From: Acanthaster planci
Lineage: Eukaryota; Echinodermata; Asteroidea; Valvatida; Acanthasteridae
Direction: 5' to 3'
Assembly (NCBI RefSeq): GCF_001949145.1
Contig: NW_019091569.1
Coordinates: 194,397 to 258,396 of the forward strand
Length of the DNA stretch: 64,000 nucleotides
Shown here: positions 47,177 through 57,764 of the stretch, in pieces
Layout: the number at the start of each line of letters is the position of its first letter
Position numbering within the stretch: the first letter of the stretch is position 1
Program-made: the position numbers and the translations under genes
Notes under the pieces: model-generated
Seen by the model: the letters and a program-made list of their open reading frames with translations, nothing else
Told to the model about the DNA's origin: nothing
Databases searched by the model: none

Positions 47177-47539
47177 GGGGATAGTTTTAGGCTCGACAAA
47201 AATATTCTGTTTGTTTGTGGGCAGTGGTTTGACAAACCTAAATGTCATAACTGGGTTGAATAAATGGAGATCATTTTACACAACCAAATTTAAGTTATTA
47301 ATTTAATTTAATAACTTAGGATCTTTAGATTTTTTTGTTATTTTAGATTTAAAGATTCGGAACCAAAAATAAATCGTTTGAAAATTTTTTGTGGTTTTCA
47401 AATTAAATTTTTTTTTCACAAAATAAAATTACTTTTTTTTGTCTTGTATAAAAGTATTTTTTTTATTAAACAAGACTAAACTGTAGACAGCAAATGAACA
47501 AGTTTTTGGAAGCGGGTGCAACTCCCGCTATCTCCACCA
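47177..47539 (+). ncRNA. ssrA: Transfer-messenger RNA
   Basis: About 363 nt. The tRNA-like part is clear: 5' GGGGATAGTTTTAGGCTCGAC and 3' GCGGGTGCAACTCCCGC (T arm) and TATCTCCACCA, where GGGGATA pairs with TATCTCC. A pseudoknot-like segment around 47220-47250 precedes the tag. Alignment by eye with the M. pneumoniae sequence I remember places the resume codon at GGA 47266, giving a tag GDHFTQPNLSY with stop TAA 47299-47301 at the base of a 10-bp hairpin (47292-47317). A second open frame ends in KFKLLI. Neither has the usual YAFA or ALAA end. Confidence 0.92.
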
Positions 47540-47572
47540 TTTAGTTTATAAACATGAAAGAAACCTTTATTT

Positions 47573-48253
47573 ATGATCAACCACCCTTATCTATTCGCTT
47601 TTCATTTTCAAAATCGTCAAATTTTAAATATCTCAAGTTCGACCGTCGAAGTTAATAATTCTTTTTTTATTTCGCTTATTGTTCTTTTAAGTATTCTGCT
47701 CTTTCTCTTTGTTGGTTTTTTTTTTATTTTAGGATTTAAATATTTTAAAAACAATTATGTTTTTCGTAAAAAATATTTTAAAAATCACACTTTTTACATT
47801 CAACAAATAGCTCAAGCTTTAATGTTTTTTTCTCGAAAAAAAATAGGTGCTTTAATTGTTTTTCAAAAAAACATTTCTCTCAATAAACATTTAACAAATA
47901 AAGGTGTATTATTGAATGCTGAATTGAGTTTTGAATTATTAGAAAGTCTTTTCGCTTATAAGAAAAATCAACTCCATGACGGAGCTCTTATCATTAATAA
48001 TTGAAAAATTCAACGAGCTCATGCGGTTTTACCTCTCATTAAAACTTCAAAAGTTGCCAAGAGCGGAATTCGTCATTTAGCCGCTGCAGGTATTTGTCAA
48101 AAAACTGATGCCGTGGTATGTTTAGTTTCGGAAACAACCAGACAAATTGTCATTTTTTGAAAAGAAAAAAATAAATTAAAAAACAGAAAAGTTAGAACAT
48201 CGGAAAATATTAGTCAAATTTTAAAAGAAAGATTATTAAATGACAAAAACTAA
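47573..48253 (+). CDS. cdaM: Diadenylate cyclase, single-helix CdaM type
   Basis: Makes c-di-AMP from two ATP. 226 residues: one membrane helix (about 32-58) and a DAC domain from about 75. The DGA motif is in LHDGALII, and the second motif reads SGIRHLAAAGI. In most DAC enzymes the latter is GTRHRAA; here the second Arg is Leu. One helix is the CdaM form known in M. pneumoniae. The gene overlaps mgtE by 14 nt, so it is translationally coupled to a Mg2+ transporter; c-di-AMP usually controls ion uptake. Confidence 0.85.
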
Positions 48254-49736
48254 AACTAATAAAACTTTTCAAGGTCAAGATTGAAAAATATCTCTTAAAA
48301 ATTCGCTTTTCGAAAAAAACATTCGTCAAATTAGAAACATTTGTGATTGAGTCAATGAAGAAGACTTAGCTAATTGAATTGAAAAACAAACATCTGAGAA
48401 TCAACTTTTATTTTTTCGTTCCTTGAATAATCGAGTCGCTTCAGAAATTTTTGACTTAGTTAACGATGAAACCGCCAGCAACATTATTAATAACTTTACC
48501 GAAAAAGAAAATAAAAAATTATTTTCCTATCTGCATTCCGACGATATTGTTGAATTGATTGACGAGTTACCTTCTACTCTGGTGGTTCGGATATTAAAAT
48601 CCATTTCGCCGGAGCAACGTAAAGAAGTAAATTATATTTTGCATTATCCCGATGATAGTGTGGGGGCAGAGATGAATGTTAACTTTATTGCTTTAAAAAG
48701 CAATCAAACAATTACAGAAGCTGCCGACTTAATCGCATCTCAATATAACAACAAAATTCCCGAAGAAATCAAATATTATTTCGTAATTAATAAGAAAGGA
48801 GTTCTGGTTGGTTATTTAGCGGTTGAAGATTTGCTTTTAGCTTTGAGAAAAAATAAAACACAAGCCATCGCGGACATCATGCGTTTTGATGTAATTTCGA
48901 TTAAAGCCAGCGACAAACAAGAAACCGCTGCTCAAACATCCAGAAAATATAAAATTAACGAATTGCCGGTTGTTGATCAAGAAAAAAAGCTTGTTGGCAT
49001 ATTAAATACGGAACAAATTATGGAAATTTTAAAAGAAGAATATTCAGAAGATATTGCCCGGGGAGTGGGAATTATTGAAAAACCAGGAAAAACTTATTTT
49101 GAAAAAAGTTCTTTTACTCATTTTTTAGGCCGTTTTCCGTGATTATTTTTTACTTTAGCTATTTCTACCATTTCACAAATTATTTTTTCTTTTTTCTTAA
49201 ATAAAATTTCGGTCAACAATAGTAATGCGGAATTAAAATGAGTTGTTTTTATTGTTCCATTTTTACCTTTTATTTTCGCTACGGTTGGTAATGTCGCTTT
49301 ACAGTCAACCGCTATAATTGTCAAAAACATCACACTTAACGAAGTTGCCCATGGTAAATACTTAAAAGCTTTTTTTAAAGAAATAAAAATTACAATTTTT
49401 ACTTTATTCGCGATCTTATTAATTAATATTTTACGAAAAATGCTAATTGATTCTATTAATCATTCGGTTTATCATGAGAGTGTGAATTCATCATTTTCCG
49501 TGGCTTTAGGAACCTGAAGATTTTGATTTGAATATCTCTGAACCTCTTTTATTATTTTAATTTCCGTTTTTTTATCCTTGATTTTTTCCGCTGGTTTACC
49601 AATTCTGGCTCATCGTCATTCACTGGATCCGTCGTTAATGTCATCTCCCCTATTAACAACATTAATTGATTTTTTAATTACTGCTTTGGCCTTGGTTTCT
49701 ACTTATTATATTTTTAAAGTTGTTGAATTGGCTTAG
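48240..49736 (+). CDS. mgtE: Mg2+ transporter MgtE
   Basis: 498 residues: N-terminal superhelical domain (to about 145) with LHSDDIVELIDELPS, a CBS pair (about 155-275) that senses Mg2+, and five membrane helices in the C-terminal 190 residues with TVGNVALQSTAI and SAGLPILAHRHSLDPS (family GLP...DPA). The C-terminal part is broken by UGA-Trp codons. Start ATG 48240 lies inside the end of the diadenylate cyclase gene. Confidence 0.95.
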
Positions 49737-49809
49737 ATTTGAAAAATTTAATTAATTCCGAAAAATTTCTCAGAATGTATAATTAAGGTAGTGTAAATAC
49801 ACAATTCAA

Positions 49810-49886
49810 GGTGGGTGTGGCGAAGAGGTTAACGCATCGGGTTGTGATTCCGAGATTCGTGGGTTCGAGTCCCATCACTCACCCCA
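49810..49886 (+). tRNA. tRNA-His (anticodon GUG)
   Basis: Acceptor GTGGGTG pairs with CACTCAC. The anticodon loop is TTGTGAT with GTG at 49844-49846, and the T arm is GTGGGTTCGAGTCCCAT. An extra G at 49810 lies opposite C49883, the G-1:C73 pair that marks tRNA-His. CCA is encoded (49884-49886). Confidence 0.97.
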
Positions 49887-49900
49887 TTTTCCATATAGAT

Positions 49901-50470
49901 ATGTCTGAAAAAAAAACATTTCGTAAGTCAAATCAATTATTTTTTATTACTGGTCCTATGTTTGCCGGTAAAACAACTAAATTAATTAATAAATACCGAT
50001 ATTTAAAAAAACAAGGCAAATTTTGTTTAATTTTCAAACCTGCCTTAGACATTCGGGATAAAACAAATTTGGTTTCTTGTCATAATCATTCTCATAATAA
50101 AGCTATTTTTGTAAAAAAAAGTGCTGATGCGGTTGAATATTTAAAACGTTTTAAAAAAAAAATTGACTATGTTTTTTTTAATGAAGTTAATTTTTTTGAT
50201 GAAGAGATTATGATTAATGTGAAAAAAATTCAAGATATGGGTATTGCGGTTGTTCTTAGCGGACTCACCTACGACTTTAAAAACGAAATTTTTCCTCCCG
50301 TAAAAAAAATTTTAAAATCAAATTTAAAAATTAAAAGATGTTATGCTGGATGTTATTTATGTTTTCAAAAAGCAAACAGTTCCAAAAGAATTAACGAAAG
50401 TAAAGAGGTTATTTTAATTGGTGGCCGGGATATTTATGCGGCGACTTGTCAAAAATGCCATCAAATTTAA
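49901..50470 (+). CDS. Thymidine kinase-like protein, copy 3 (altered Walker B)
   Basis: 189 residues related to type II thymidine kinase: P-loop GPMFAGKTTK near 18-27, FKPALDIRD, GLTYDFKNEIF and CxxC zinc pairs (GCYLC and CQKC). The Walker B Asp before the catalytic Glu is Asn (FFNEVNFF instead of DExQF). The catalytic Glu is kept, but Mg2+ binding may be changed. It starts 15 nt after tRNA-His. It may be an active kinase with other specificity or a degenerate copy. Confidence 0.85.
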   Translation: MSEKKTFRKSNQLFFITGPMFAGKTTKLINKYRYLKKQGKFCLIFKPALDIRDKTNLVSCHNHSHNKAIFVKKSADAVEYLKRFKKKIDYVFFNEVNFFDEEIMINVKKIQDMGIAVVLSGLTYDFKNEIFPPVKKILKSNLKIKRCYAGCYLCFQKANSSKRINESKEVILIGGRDIYAATCQKCHQI

Positions 50471-50471
50471 T

Positions 50472-51047
50472 ATGAAAAAAATCGTTTTTGTTGGCTGTGA
50501 AGGATCTGGAAAAACAACTTTAACCAAGTTATTTTCGAAATTATACAATGTTCCGCATGGAATTGAATATGGCAGTTGATATTGCAAAAATAAATTAAAA
50601 AGTTATTTAAATCCCGACGGAAGTTTTAATACAAATATGTTTGATTTTCGAGAAATTATGAAAGGCCAAAAACAAAATTTCATTGATACTTTACAAAAAG
50701 CCCAAAAATTAAAAAGTGAGGTTTGTTTTTTTGACACTGATTTTATTTATACGAAATATTTTATTAATCATCAATACAAAAATTGAAACAAAATTGATGA
50801 ATTTATTAAAGAACAAAAAATTGATTATTTTATTTTTTTGCATCCGCAAAAAATTTATTATAAAAAAGATGGCATTATTAAAACGGAAAATCAAAAAAAA
50901 GAACAAGTAAAATTATTGAATTTATATAAAAAATATGTAAAAGACAAATTATTTATCGTAAGCACGAAATATTTAGGTGAGCAGCCCATAAAGGTGCAAG
51001 AAATTTTTGATCAAATACTGCCCCATGTTCTACATAAGAAACTTTAA
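50472..51047 (+). CDS. P-loop nucleoside kinase-like protein (NadR-type)
   Basis: 191 residues. P-loop GCEGSGKTTL near residues 8-17 and, in the middle, VCFFDTDFIYTKYF, which resembles the DTD substrate motif of NadR-type ribosylnicotinamide kinases (AAA_28 family). The adenylyltransferase domain of NadR is absent. It follows copy 3 of the thymidine kinase genes by 1 nt, so the two may act in one salvage step. The substrate is uncertain: nicotinamide riboside or another nucleoside. Confidence 0.6.
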
Positions 51048-51486
51048 CTTTACAAATCTTCAACAAACAAAATCTTTTGCTCAATTCATTGCTCGCCATT
51101 TTGTTTCTCCTTTGATTGTTTGTTTATACGGAGATTTAGGAGTCGGAAAAACACAATTCGTTAAATTTTTTTGTGAATCTTTGGGGCTTACAAATTTAAT
51201 CACTAGTCCCTCTTTCATAAAAATGCAACTTTATTCACTCAATCAAAAAAAAATTGTACATTTGGATGGATATCAACTAGTAAATAAAGATTCTGTTATT
51301 CCTTTTATTGAATATTTAGATGAAGAATGAGTGTTAATTGAATGGCCAAAATTATTTTTACCCTATCTGCCCAAACGGCCTGTTTTGCATTTATGATGGA
51401 CAATGCGAAATGATGAAAGTAGAAATGTTCAAGTTAAATTTAGTTGTGATAAGTTTTTAAAAATTTTTGATTCGTTCGATGCATAA
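51025..51486 (+). CDS. tsaE: tRNA t6A biosynthesis ATPase TsaE
   Basis: 153 residues, P-loop GDLGVGKTQF near 35-44, SPSF motif (TSPSFIKMQ) and HLDGYQL with late IEWPKL: the TsaE order. It works with TsaB and TsaD in threonylcarbamoyl transfer to tRNA. ATG 51025 overlaps the upstream kinase by 23 nt, and its end overlaps tsaB by 8 nt. Confidence 0.9.
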
Positions 51487-52048
51487 TTATTTTCTTGTTT
51501 TGATTTCGACCCCTTTTTTACTTCAAATAGTTTTATTCAATAATCAAAAAATGGTCGAAAAAGTAGTTTGCAATCTCAATCAAAATTTTAAAGAAAAATT
51601 TTTTCCTAATTTAAAAAAAATATTAGAAAAGCAAAAAATTTTATTAGTTAATGTAAAAGAAATTTATGCTACGGTTGGACCGGGCAGTTATACGAGCGAT
51701 CGAATTATTTGTACTTTTTTAAGAACTTTGAAGGTTCTTCAACCATCCGTTAAAATTTTTACGATAAATAGTTTGCTTTGACTTTGCGGTAAAAATAAAA
51801 AAGTTTTGGCTTCTATTTACGCGAATAAAAAAGAAATATATTTGTTAGGATCAGAAATGGGAAAAATAACATTACGGATGCAAAAAATATTTAAAAAAGA
51901 ATTGCTTTTTTGATTGAAAAAGTATTCATTCTATGAATATCGAGACGAACTTTTTGTTTTTGATTTTGTAAAACATTTTCAATCTATGAAATCTTGTTTT
52001 AAAATAGTGAATGATTATAAAAATATTTTACCGATTATAAAAAACTAA
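51479..52048 (+). CDS. tsaB: tRNA t6A biosynthesis protein TsaB
   Basis: 189-residue ASKHA-fold partner of TsaD. The clear marker is YATVGPGSYTSDRI (family GPGSFTGLRI) near residue 63. The N-terminus is less conserved than usual and lacks the DTS motif. It is shorter than Bacillus TsaB (about 230). TsaE upstream and TsaC at 28 kb belong to the same pathway; TsaD is not in the window. Confidence 0.83.
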
Positions 52049-52054
52049 AAAGTT

Positions 52055-54433
52055 ATGCGCTATTCTCATTCTCAAATTGAAAAAAAATGACAGTCTTTTT
52101 GACAAAAACAAAACACCTTTATCACCGATTTAAATAATTTTAAGCTACCTAAGTATTATGTTTTAGATATGTTTCCTTATCCCTCCGGATCCGGATTGCA
52201 TGTGGGTCATATTCGCGGATATTTAGCGACGGACATTATTACACGAATGAAACGAATGCAGGGATTTAATGTTTTTCATCCAATGGGATTTGATAGTTTT
52301 GGATTACCGGCCGAACAATATGCGATGCGCACAAAAAAAGATCCTTATATTTTTACTAATAAAAATATTCAAAATTTTATTGTTCAATTAAAATCTCTGG
52401 GTTTTGCCTATGATTATCGTAATTTATTAAAAACATCCAATCCGGAATATTATCACTGAACACAGTGAACTTTTCTAAATTTCTTTCAAAAAAATATTGC
52501 TTTTTTAAAGGATACAATGGTAAATTATTGTCCCAAACTTAACACAGTCCTCGCAAATGAGGAAATTATTAGTAAAAACGGACAAATGTTATCCGAGCGT
52601 GGAGAATATCCGGTTTTTCTTCACCCTCAAAAACAATGAGCGATGAATATTACACATTATGCCGATGATTTAATTCAAGGTTTAAAAAATTTAGATTGAC
52701 CCGACTCAATTAAACAAGCACAGATAAAATGAATTGGAAAAACCAAAGGTTTCACGATTCAACTTTTTTTGTTTGAACACAAACATATTTCTTTTTCTTT
52801 ATTTGTAGAAGAATTAGTCAGTTTATCAAAAGCCACTTTTTTGATTTTTTCTGTTAATAACAAAATTTTTGATCAATTGTTATCAACAGAAATTAGTACA
52901 AAATTAACGAAATTAAGAACTTTTTTGACTCAAAAACCAATTACCGATCGAAGAAAAATTAATTTTTCTCCCTTAGGTTTATTTAGCGGATTTTCGGTCA
53001 TTAATCCCGTAAATTCTCTAAAAATTCCTATTTATTACGGAGAATATGTAGATAATGATTTTGCTTTTCAAAATCAAGTAGGAAATCCATCATTTTCTCG
53101 GCAAGATTGATTTTTTGCGAAAAAACACAATATAACTCCGCTTCCTGATAAGAATTCATATCAAAATACAGAAAAAATTTTCAAAAGTTCTAATCATTTA
53201 ATGGAAACCAAGTTGATACGGAATAAATTAAAAAAAATGAATATTCTAAAAAAAAATGAATTTTATAAAATTAAAGATTGAATTTTTTCCCGTCAACGTT
53301 ATTGAGGAGAGCCCTTTCCGATTTTTTATAAAAATAATAAGCCGTTTCCCTTAGACGAAAAAGACTTACCGCTAAAATTACCCAAGTTTAATTTGAATTT
53401 ATGATCAAAAAAAAATAATCTCAAATCAACTACACCACTTTCTCGAGTTCCCGAATGAAGAAAAAAACACTTGGAAACGAGTACAATGCCTCAATGAGCC
53501 GGTAGTTGCTGATATTTTTTAGGTTATTTATTAAAAAAAGAAAATGATTTTTGACCTCTAAATTCTCCACAAGCCAAGAAACTTTTTCATCATTGATTAC
53601 CCATTGATCTTTATATCGGAGGACAAGAACATGCCGTTTCTCACTTACTTTATGCTCGTTTTTGAAATCTTTTTTTATTTAATCTCGGAATAACAAATCA
53701 CAAAGAACCATTTTACAAATTACGAAATCAGGGAATTATTTTGAGTAATTCAGGAAAAAAAATGTCTAAATCAAAAAATAATACAGTTAATCCTCTAGAT
53801 TTTTTGGTTTCTCACGGAGCAGATGCGATTCGTTTGCACGAAAAATTTTTAGGACCTTTTTCCGAAGCGATTCGATGAAACGATGAAAATTTAGATGCGA
53901 TGCGAAAATGACTCGCTCGTGTTTATGTTTTATTTTTAAAAAAAGATAAATTTTGACAAAATAATTCTCCGAATGCGGAACAAAAACACTTGTGTGCTAA
54001 ATTAATTCATGATGTTACTCGAAATTATGAACGATATTTTTTTAATGTTGCGATTTCTCAATTAATGAGTTTTATCAATCTTTGTTATAAAAGCAAATTA
54101 ATGCCTCGTAAATTAGGAACAGTATTTATTCAATTACTTCATCCGGTTTGTCCTCACATTACAGAAGAAATAGCAGAAAAATGAAATATGCCTTTTTCTC
54201 TCGTCAATTCAAAATGACCGACCTATGATTCAAAAGATTTAATTTTAAAAACGATTCACATTGCATTACAAATTAATGGAAAATTAAGAGGATTATTGAA
54301 AACGAATCTTAATAGTGAAAAAGAAGAAACAATCGCGAATGCAAAAATAAAACTTTCTGATTATTTAATTAATGTTAAGGTTAAAAACATAATTTTCGTT
54401 CAAAACAAAATTGTCAATTTCGTTGTTGAATAA
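52055..54433 (+). CDS. leuS: Leucyl-tRNA synthetase with degenerate editing domain
   Basis: Class I synthetase, 792 residues. HIGH appears as HVGH in [22 protein letters not shown] and the KMSKS loop are present, so charging should be intact. The CP1 editing domain (about 225-370) is present in length, but the threonine-rich TTRPDT motif is not recognisable, and the segment usually reading GTGAVMAVPAHDERD is instead [17 protein letters not shown]. Loss of LeuRS editing is known in Mycoplasma. About 25 UGA codons are Trp. Confidence 0.95.
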
Positions 54434-54515
54434 TTTTTTTATTCATAAATAAATAATAATAAAATTTTTAATTAAAATTAAATATATATATGAATATAAA
54501 GAAAGGAACATTATT

Positions 54516-54860
54516 ATGTTTATAAATTCAAAAGATTTCAGTAAGAGAATTAGAATCTTACGAATAAAGAAAGGTTGATCGCAACAAAAGCTCGCGGACA
54601 AAATTGTGACTTCTCAAGCCACTATTTGTCGCATGGAAATTGATTGTGCGAAAATAAGATGAATTTATGTTTTAAGGACGTTAAGTTATCTTTCCAATCA
54701 TAAATTTGTGATAGAAACCGCTTTAATATTAAGTGAAGGAGAAATGAATGTTTTTTTAGAATATCTTAAAAAAAATGATAAAGCCTGAAGCTTAATTAAT
54801 TACAATCCTAAAAAAGCAGCTCAAATTTGTATTGAGGCGATTAATAAAAAATTTAAGTAG
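54516..54860 (+). CDS. XRE-family HTH transcriptional regulator
   Basis: 114 residues. An N-terminal helix-turn-helix of the Cro/C1 type: IRILRIKKGWSQQKLADKIVTSQATICRME (split here by key residues W-S-Q, L-A, Q-A-T, R-M-E). The rest is helical with no named domain. ATG 54516 follows a good AAGAAAGGA site. Regulators are rare in mollicutes; the convergent membrane gene overlaps it by 8 nt. Possible relic of a mobile element, but no other phage genes are near. Confidence 0.82.
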
Positions 54861-55647
54861 TTTTTTTTCGACTACGCAAAAATATTCAATAAATCAAAAA
54901 AATAATCACTAACGGAATAAAAAATATTATGGCACATATTATGTGCGCCTTGCGTTTATATTTACGTATTTCATTTTGATCTATTTTTCTGTCAATATCA
55001 AATAAGGCATTTAATCTTGCTTTTTTTCTTGTTGAAAGTATATATGTAAAAATATGTAAAAACAAAAGAAAGATTAAAACAATAAAAAAAATTGTTATTT
55101 CGCCGGTAAATGAACCAAAAGTTTTGTTAATTTGAATGGTGATTAAACTCCCTAAATGAAATTCGGGATTTTCTTTATTTTTTAGCAAGAAAAGAAAAAT
55201 TAATCCGATTGTAATGCTAATATAACCAAAAATTGATAATCAATTAACAAAAATAATTTGCGCATAACTACGCTTATAAGCTCCAATAATAAAGTTAGGA
55301 ATTCGATTTTCATCAACGACTTCAGGATAATCAAAATGAATTTTTTTTTCTTGTCAAAATGTATATGCTCCCATTCCATTAATGACGACGAGCCACAAAC
55401 TAAATATTAAGAGTGGAATTACAATTCAGAGCTCAAAAAAGAAAGAAATTTTTTTAATTTCTTGTCCTAAAAAAAATGACAGGGAAAAAATAGTTAAAAA
55501 AATGATAAATAAAATTCAACTGATAATATTAAGAAAAACAAAACGTCATTTTTCGGTTTTAATTTCCTTTATTAAAAAAATTTTAATTCGGTTTACTTGA
55601 ATTGTTTTTGGTGAATTTATCGATGAATCGTTTGATATATTTATCAT
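54853..55647 (-). CDS. Four-helix membrane protein, unknown
   Basis: 264 residues with membrane helices near 37-60, 72-95, 142-168 and 198-222, plus a last one near 240-256, and a basic C-terminus (RSRKKTT). The layout resembles a mollicute membrane family I know as MSC_0882-like, but that is a weak match. It stops within the 3' end of the XRE gene on the other strand. Start ATG 55647. UGA codons are Trp. Confidence 0.55.
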
Positions 55648-55656
55648 TTAACTTTT

Positions 55657-55827
55657 TTATGAGGATTTTTTTCTTTTTTTTGGTTTTAATTTTTTTCGTT
55701 TTAAACACAAAAACACAATTAAACCAATCAAACCGCCTATTCCAAGTACAATTAATACGATACTAACAATAAAAATATATAAATTAATATTAATAGAACC
55801 GATTATAATAGACGCTTGAAAAATCAT
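55657..55827 (-). CDS. Small membrane protein with basic tail, unknown
   Basis: 56 residues: one long hydrophobic segment (about 3-44) and a cationic end (KRKKLKPKKRKKSS). It precedes the four-helix membrane gene by 9 nt and is probably in its operon. Same plan as the 65-residue protein at 20661, but without clear sequence similarity. Confidence 0.5.
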   Translation of the reverse strand: MIFQASIIIGSININLYIFIVSIVLIVLGIGGLIGLIVFLCLKRKKLKPKKRKKSS

Positions 55828-55861
55828 TTATTTAACAACCTAATTTTATCATTCAGAAAGC

Positions 55862-57661
55862 TTAATTTTTATTTTTTAAAATTTCCAAAAAAACCTTGTT
55901 AGGTAAATTTATACGACCGAATTTTTTCATTTTCAATTTACCTTTTTTTTGTTTTTCTCAAAGTTTTCTTTTTCGTGTTATATCTCCACCATAACATTTC
56001 GCCGCGACACTTTTTCGCAAAGCGGGAATATTTTCGCGGGCGATAATTTTATTATTAATTGATGCTTGAATACTAATTTGAAAATTTTCTCGTGGAATTA
56101 AAGTTTTTAATCTTTGACAAATATTTCTTCCAATTTGATAAGCTTCCTTCTTATGAACAATGCGAGAAAAAGCTCCGATCATTTGCCCATTGATTAATAT
56201 GTTCAAACGTATCAAACTACTAGCTTCATAATGGTCAATATGATAATCAAATGATGCATAACCATTGCTTATGGATTTTAAAAGATCGAAAAAATCAATG
56301 ACAATTTCCGCCAAAGGCAAGTAAGTTTCTAATTTGATAATCTCATCGCTAATGACTGATTGATTTAATATATTACCTCTTTTTTTCTTTATTAAGGTCA
56401 TCGTTTCTCCTAAATATGATATCGGCAATATAACATTTACTTTACAAACAGGCTCTTGAATTTCTCGAATTTGAGTTCAATCATCAATTTGCATAATATT
56501 ACTGTGAATCATTTTTTCTCCACTTTGTTTAATAAAGTGATATTTGACAGTGGGCGAAGTAACAACAATATCTATTTTGTATTCTCGTATAATGCGATCT
56601 CGAATAATTTCTAAATGCAAAAGTCCAAGAAAACCACAATAAAAACCATGTCCAAAGGCAAAAGTAGAAATTTTTTGAAACTGTAGTGATGCATCATTTA
56701 AAGCTATTTTTTCTAAGGCTTTTTCTAAATTTTTATAGGCATTATTTTCCATAGCGAAAAAATTTGCAAAAACCACCGGAGTAATTTTTTGATAACCATC
56801 TAAAATGTCGGTTTTTTTTTCTTTTTCTAAAGTGATGGTCATTCCTATTTGAATCTCTTTTATGTTTTTAATATTTGCTTGTATTAAACCTACATCTCCG
56901 CAATGGAGTTCGTTTATTTTTTTTAGTTCGGGAGTTTTAACGAGTAATTCACTAATTTCATATTTTTGATCTAAAGGCAGAATATTAATACGATCTTTAT
57001 TTTTGAGTTTTCCATTCATCATTCGTACCAACAATGTAACTCCTTGATATTGATCATAAAAAGCATCAAAAATTAAACCTTGTGTCGGTAAATTTATATT
57101 GCCTTGAGGAGCCGGAATTTCTTTGATAACTCTTTCCAAAAGAGCTTTTATTCCAATATTTTTTTTGGCCGAAATTAAACTAATTTCATTTATTTTTACT
57201 TTCAAAAGTTTACTAATTAATTTTTGAATTTTTTCAATTTCAACATGTTTCAAATCAATTTTATTAATTACGGGAATAATTTTTAAATTTTGTTTTTGAG
57301 CGGCATTTAAATTCGATAGTGTTTGTGCCTGAATGCCTTGAATAGCATCAACCAATAAAATAACTCCTTCGCAAGCACTTAAAGATCGAGATACTTCATA
57401 GGAAAAATCAACATGTCCGGGAGTATCAATTAAATTAAGTTTATATTCTAATTCATTCAATTTATATTTCAAACAAGCAGTATTTAATTTGATTGTAATT
57501 CCACGCTCTTTTTCCAGTTCCATGGAGTCCATAAGTTTATCAATTTTTTGATGTTTTCGATTTTGTGTAAGTTCTAAAAAACGATCCGAAAGAGTTGATT
57601 TACCGTGATTAATATGAGAAATAATGGAAAAATTTCGAATGTTATGAATAGGAAATGACAT
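55862..57661 (-). CDS. lepA: Elongation factor 4 (LepA)
   Basis: Ribosome-bound GTPase of 599 residues. G1 SHINHGKSTL near 14-23 (family AHIDHGKST, with Asp to Asn), G2 ERGITIKL, G3 DTPGHVDF and G4 NKIDL. The C-terminal LepA-specific part has [21 protein letters not shown]. Two UGA codons split it under the standard code. Confidence 0.96.
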
Positions 57662-57689
57662 TTAGTTTTCTACTTTCTTACTTAGTTGG

Positions 57690-57699
57690 TATAATTATA
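57690..57699. promoter_or_regulatory. Overlapping -10 elements between lepA and rplS
   Basis: TATAAT on the plus strand (57690-57695) overlaps TATAAT on the minus strand (57694-57699). The pair sits in the 103-nt gap between divergent lepA and rplS and could serve as a bidirectional promoter core. No clear -35 boxes. Confidence 0.4.
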
Positions 57700-57764
57700 A
57701 ATAATAATTTTTACACTTTTATTTTATAAGACATTCGAACATAAGATTTTTTTTGTTAATAAAC

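Noticed and set aside
47124-47306. 60-codon open frame crossing the tmRNA 5' part
   Set aside because: It starts before the tmRNA promoter ends and is explained by the tmRNA; only its last codons were considered as an alternative tag frame.
47554-47655. Short frame starting ATG 47554 upstream of the diadenylate cyclase
   Set aside because: About 33 codons with no motif; it overlaps the cyclase start in another frame and has no support.
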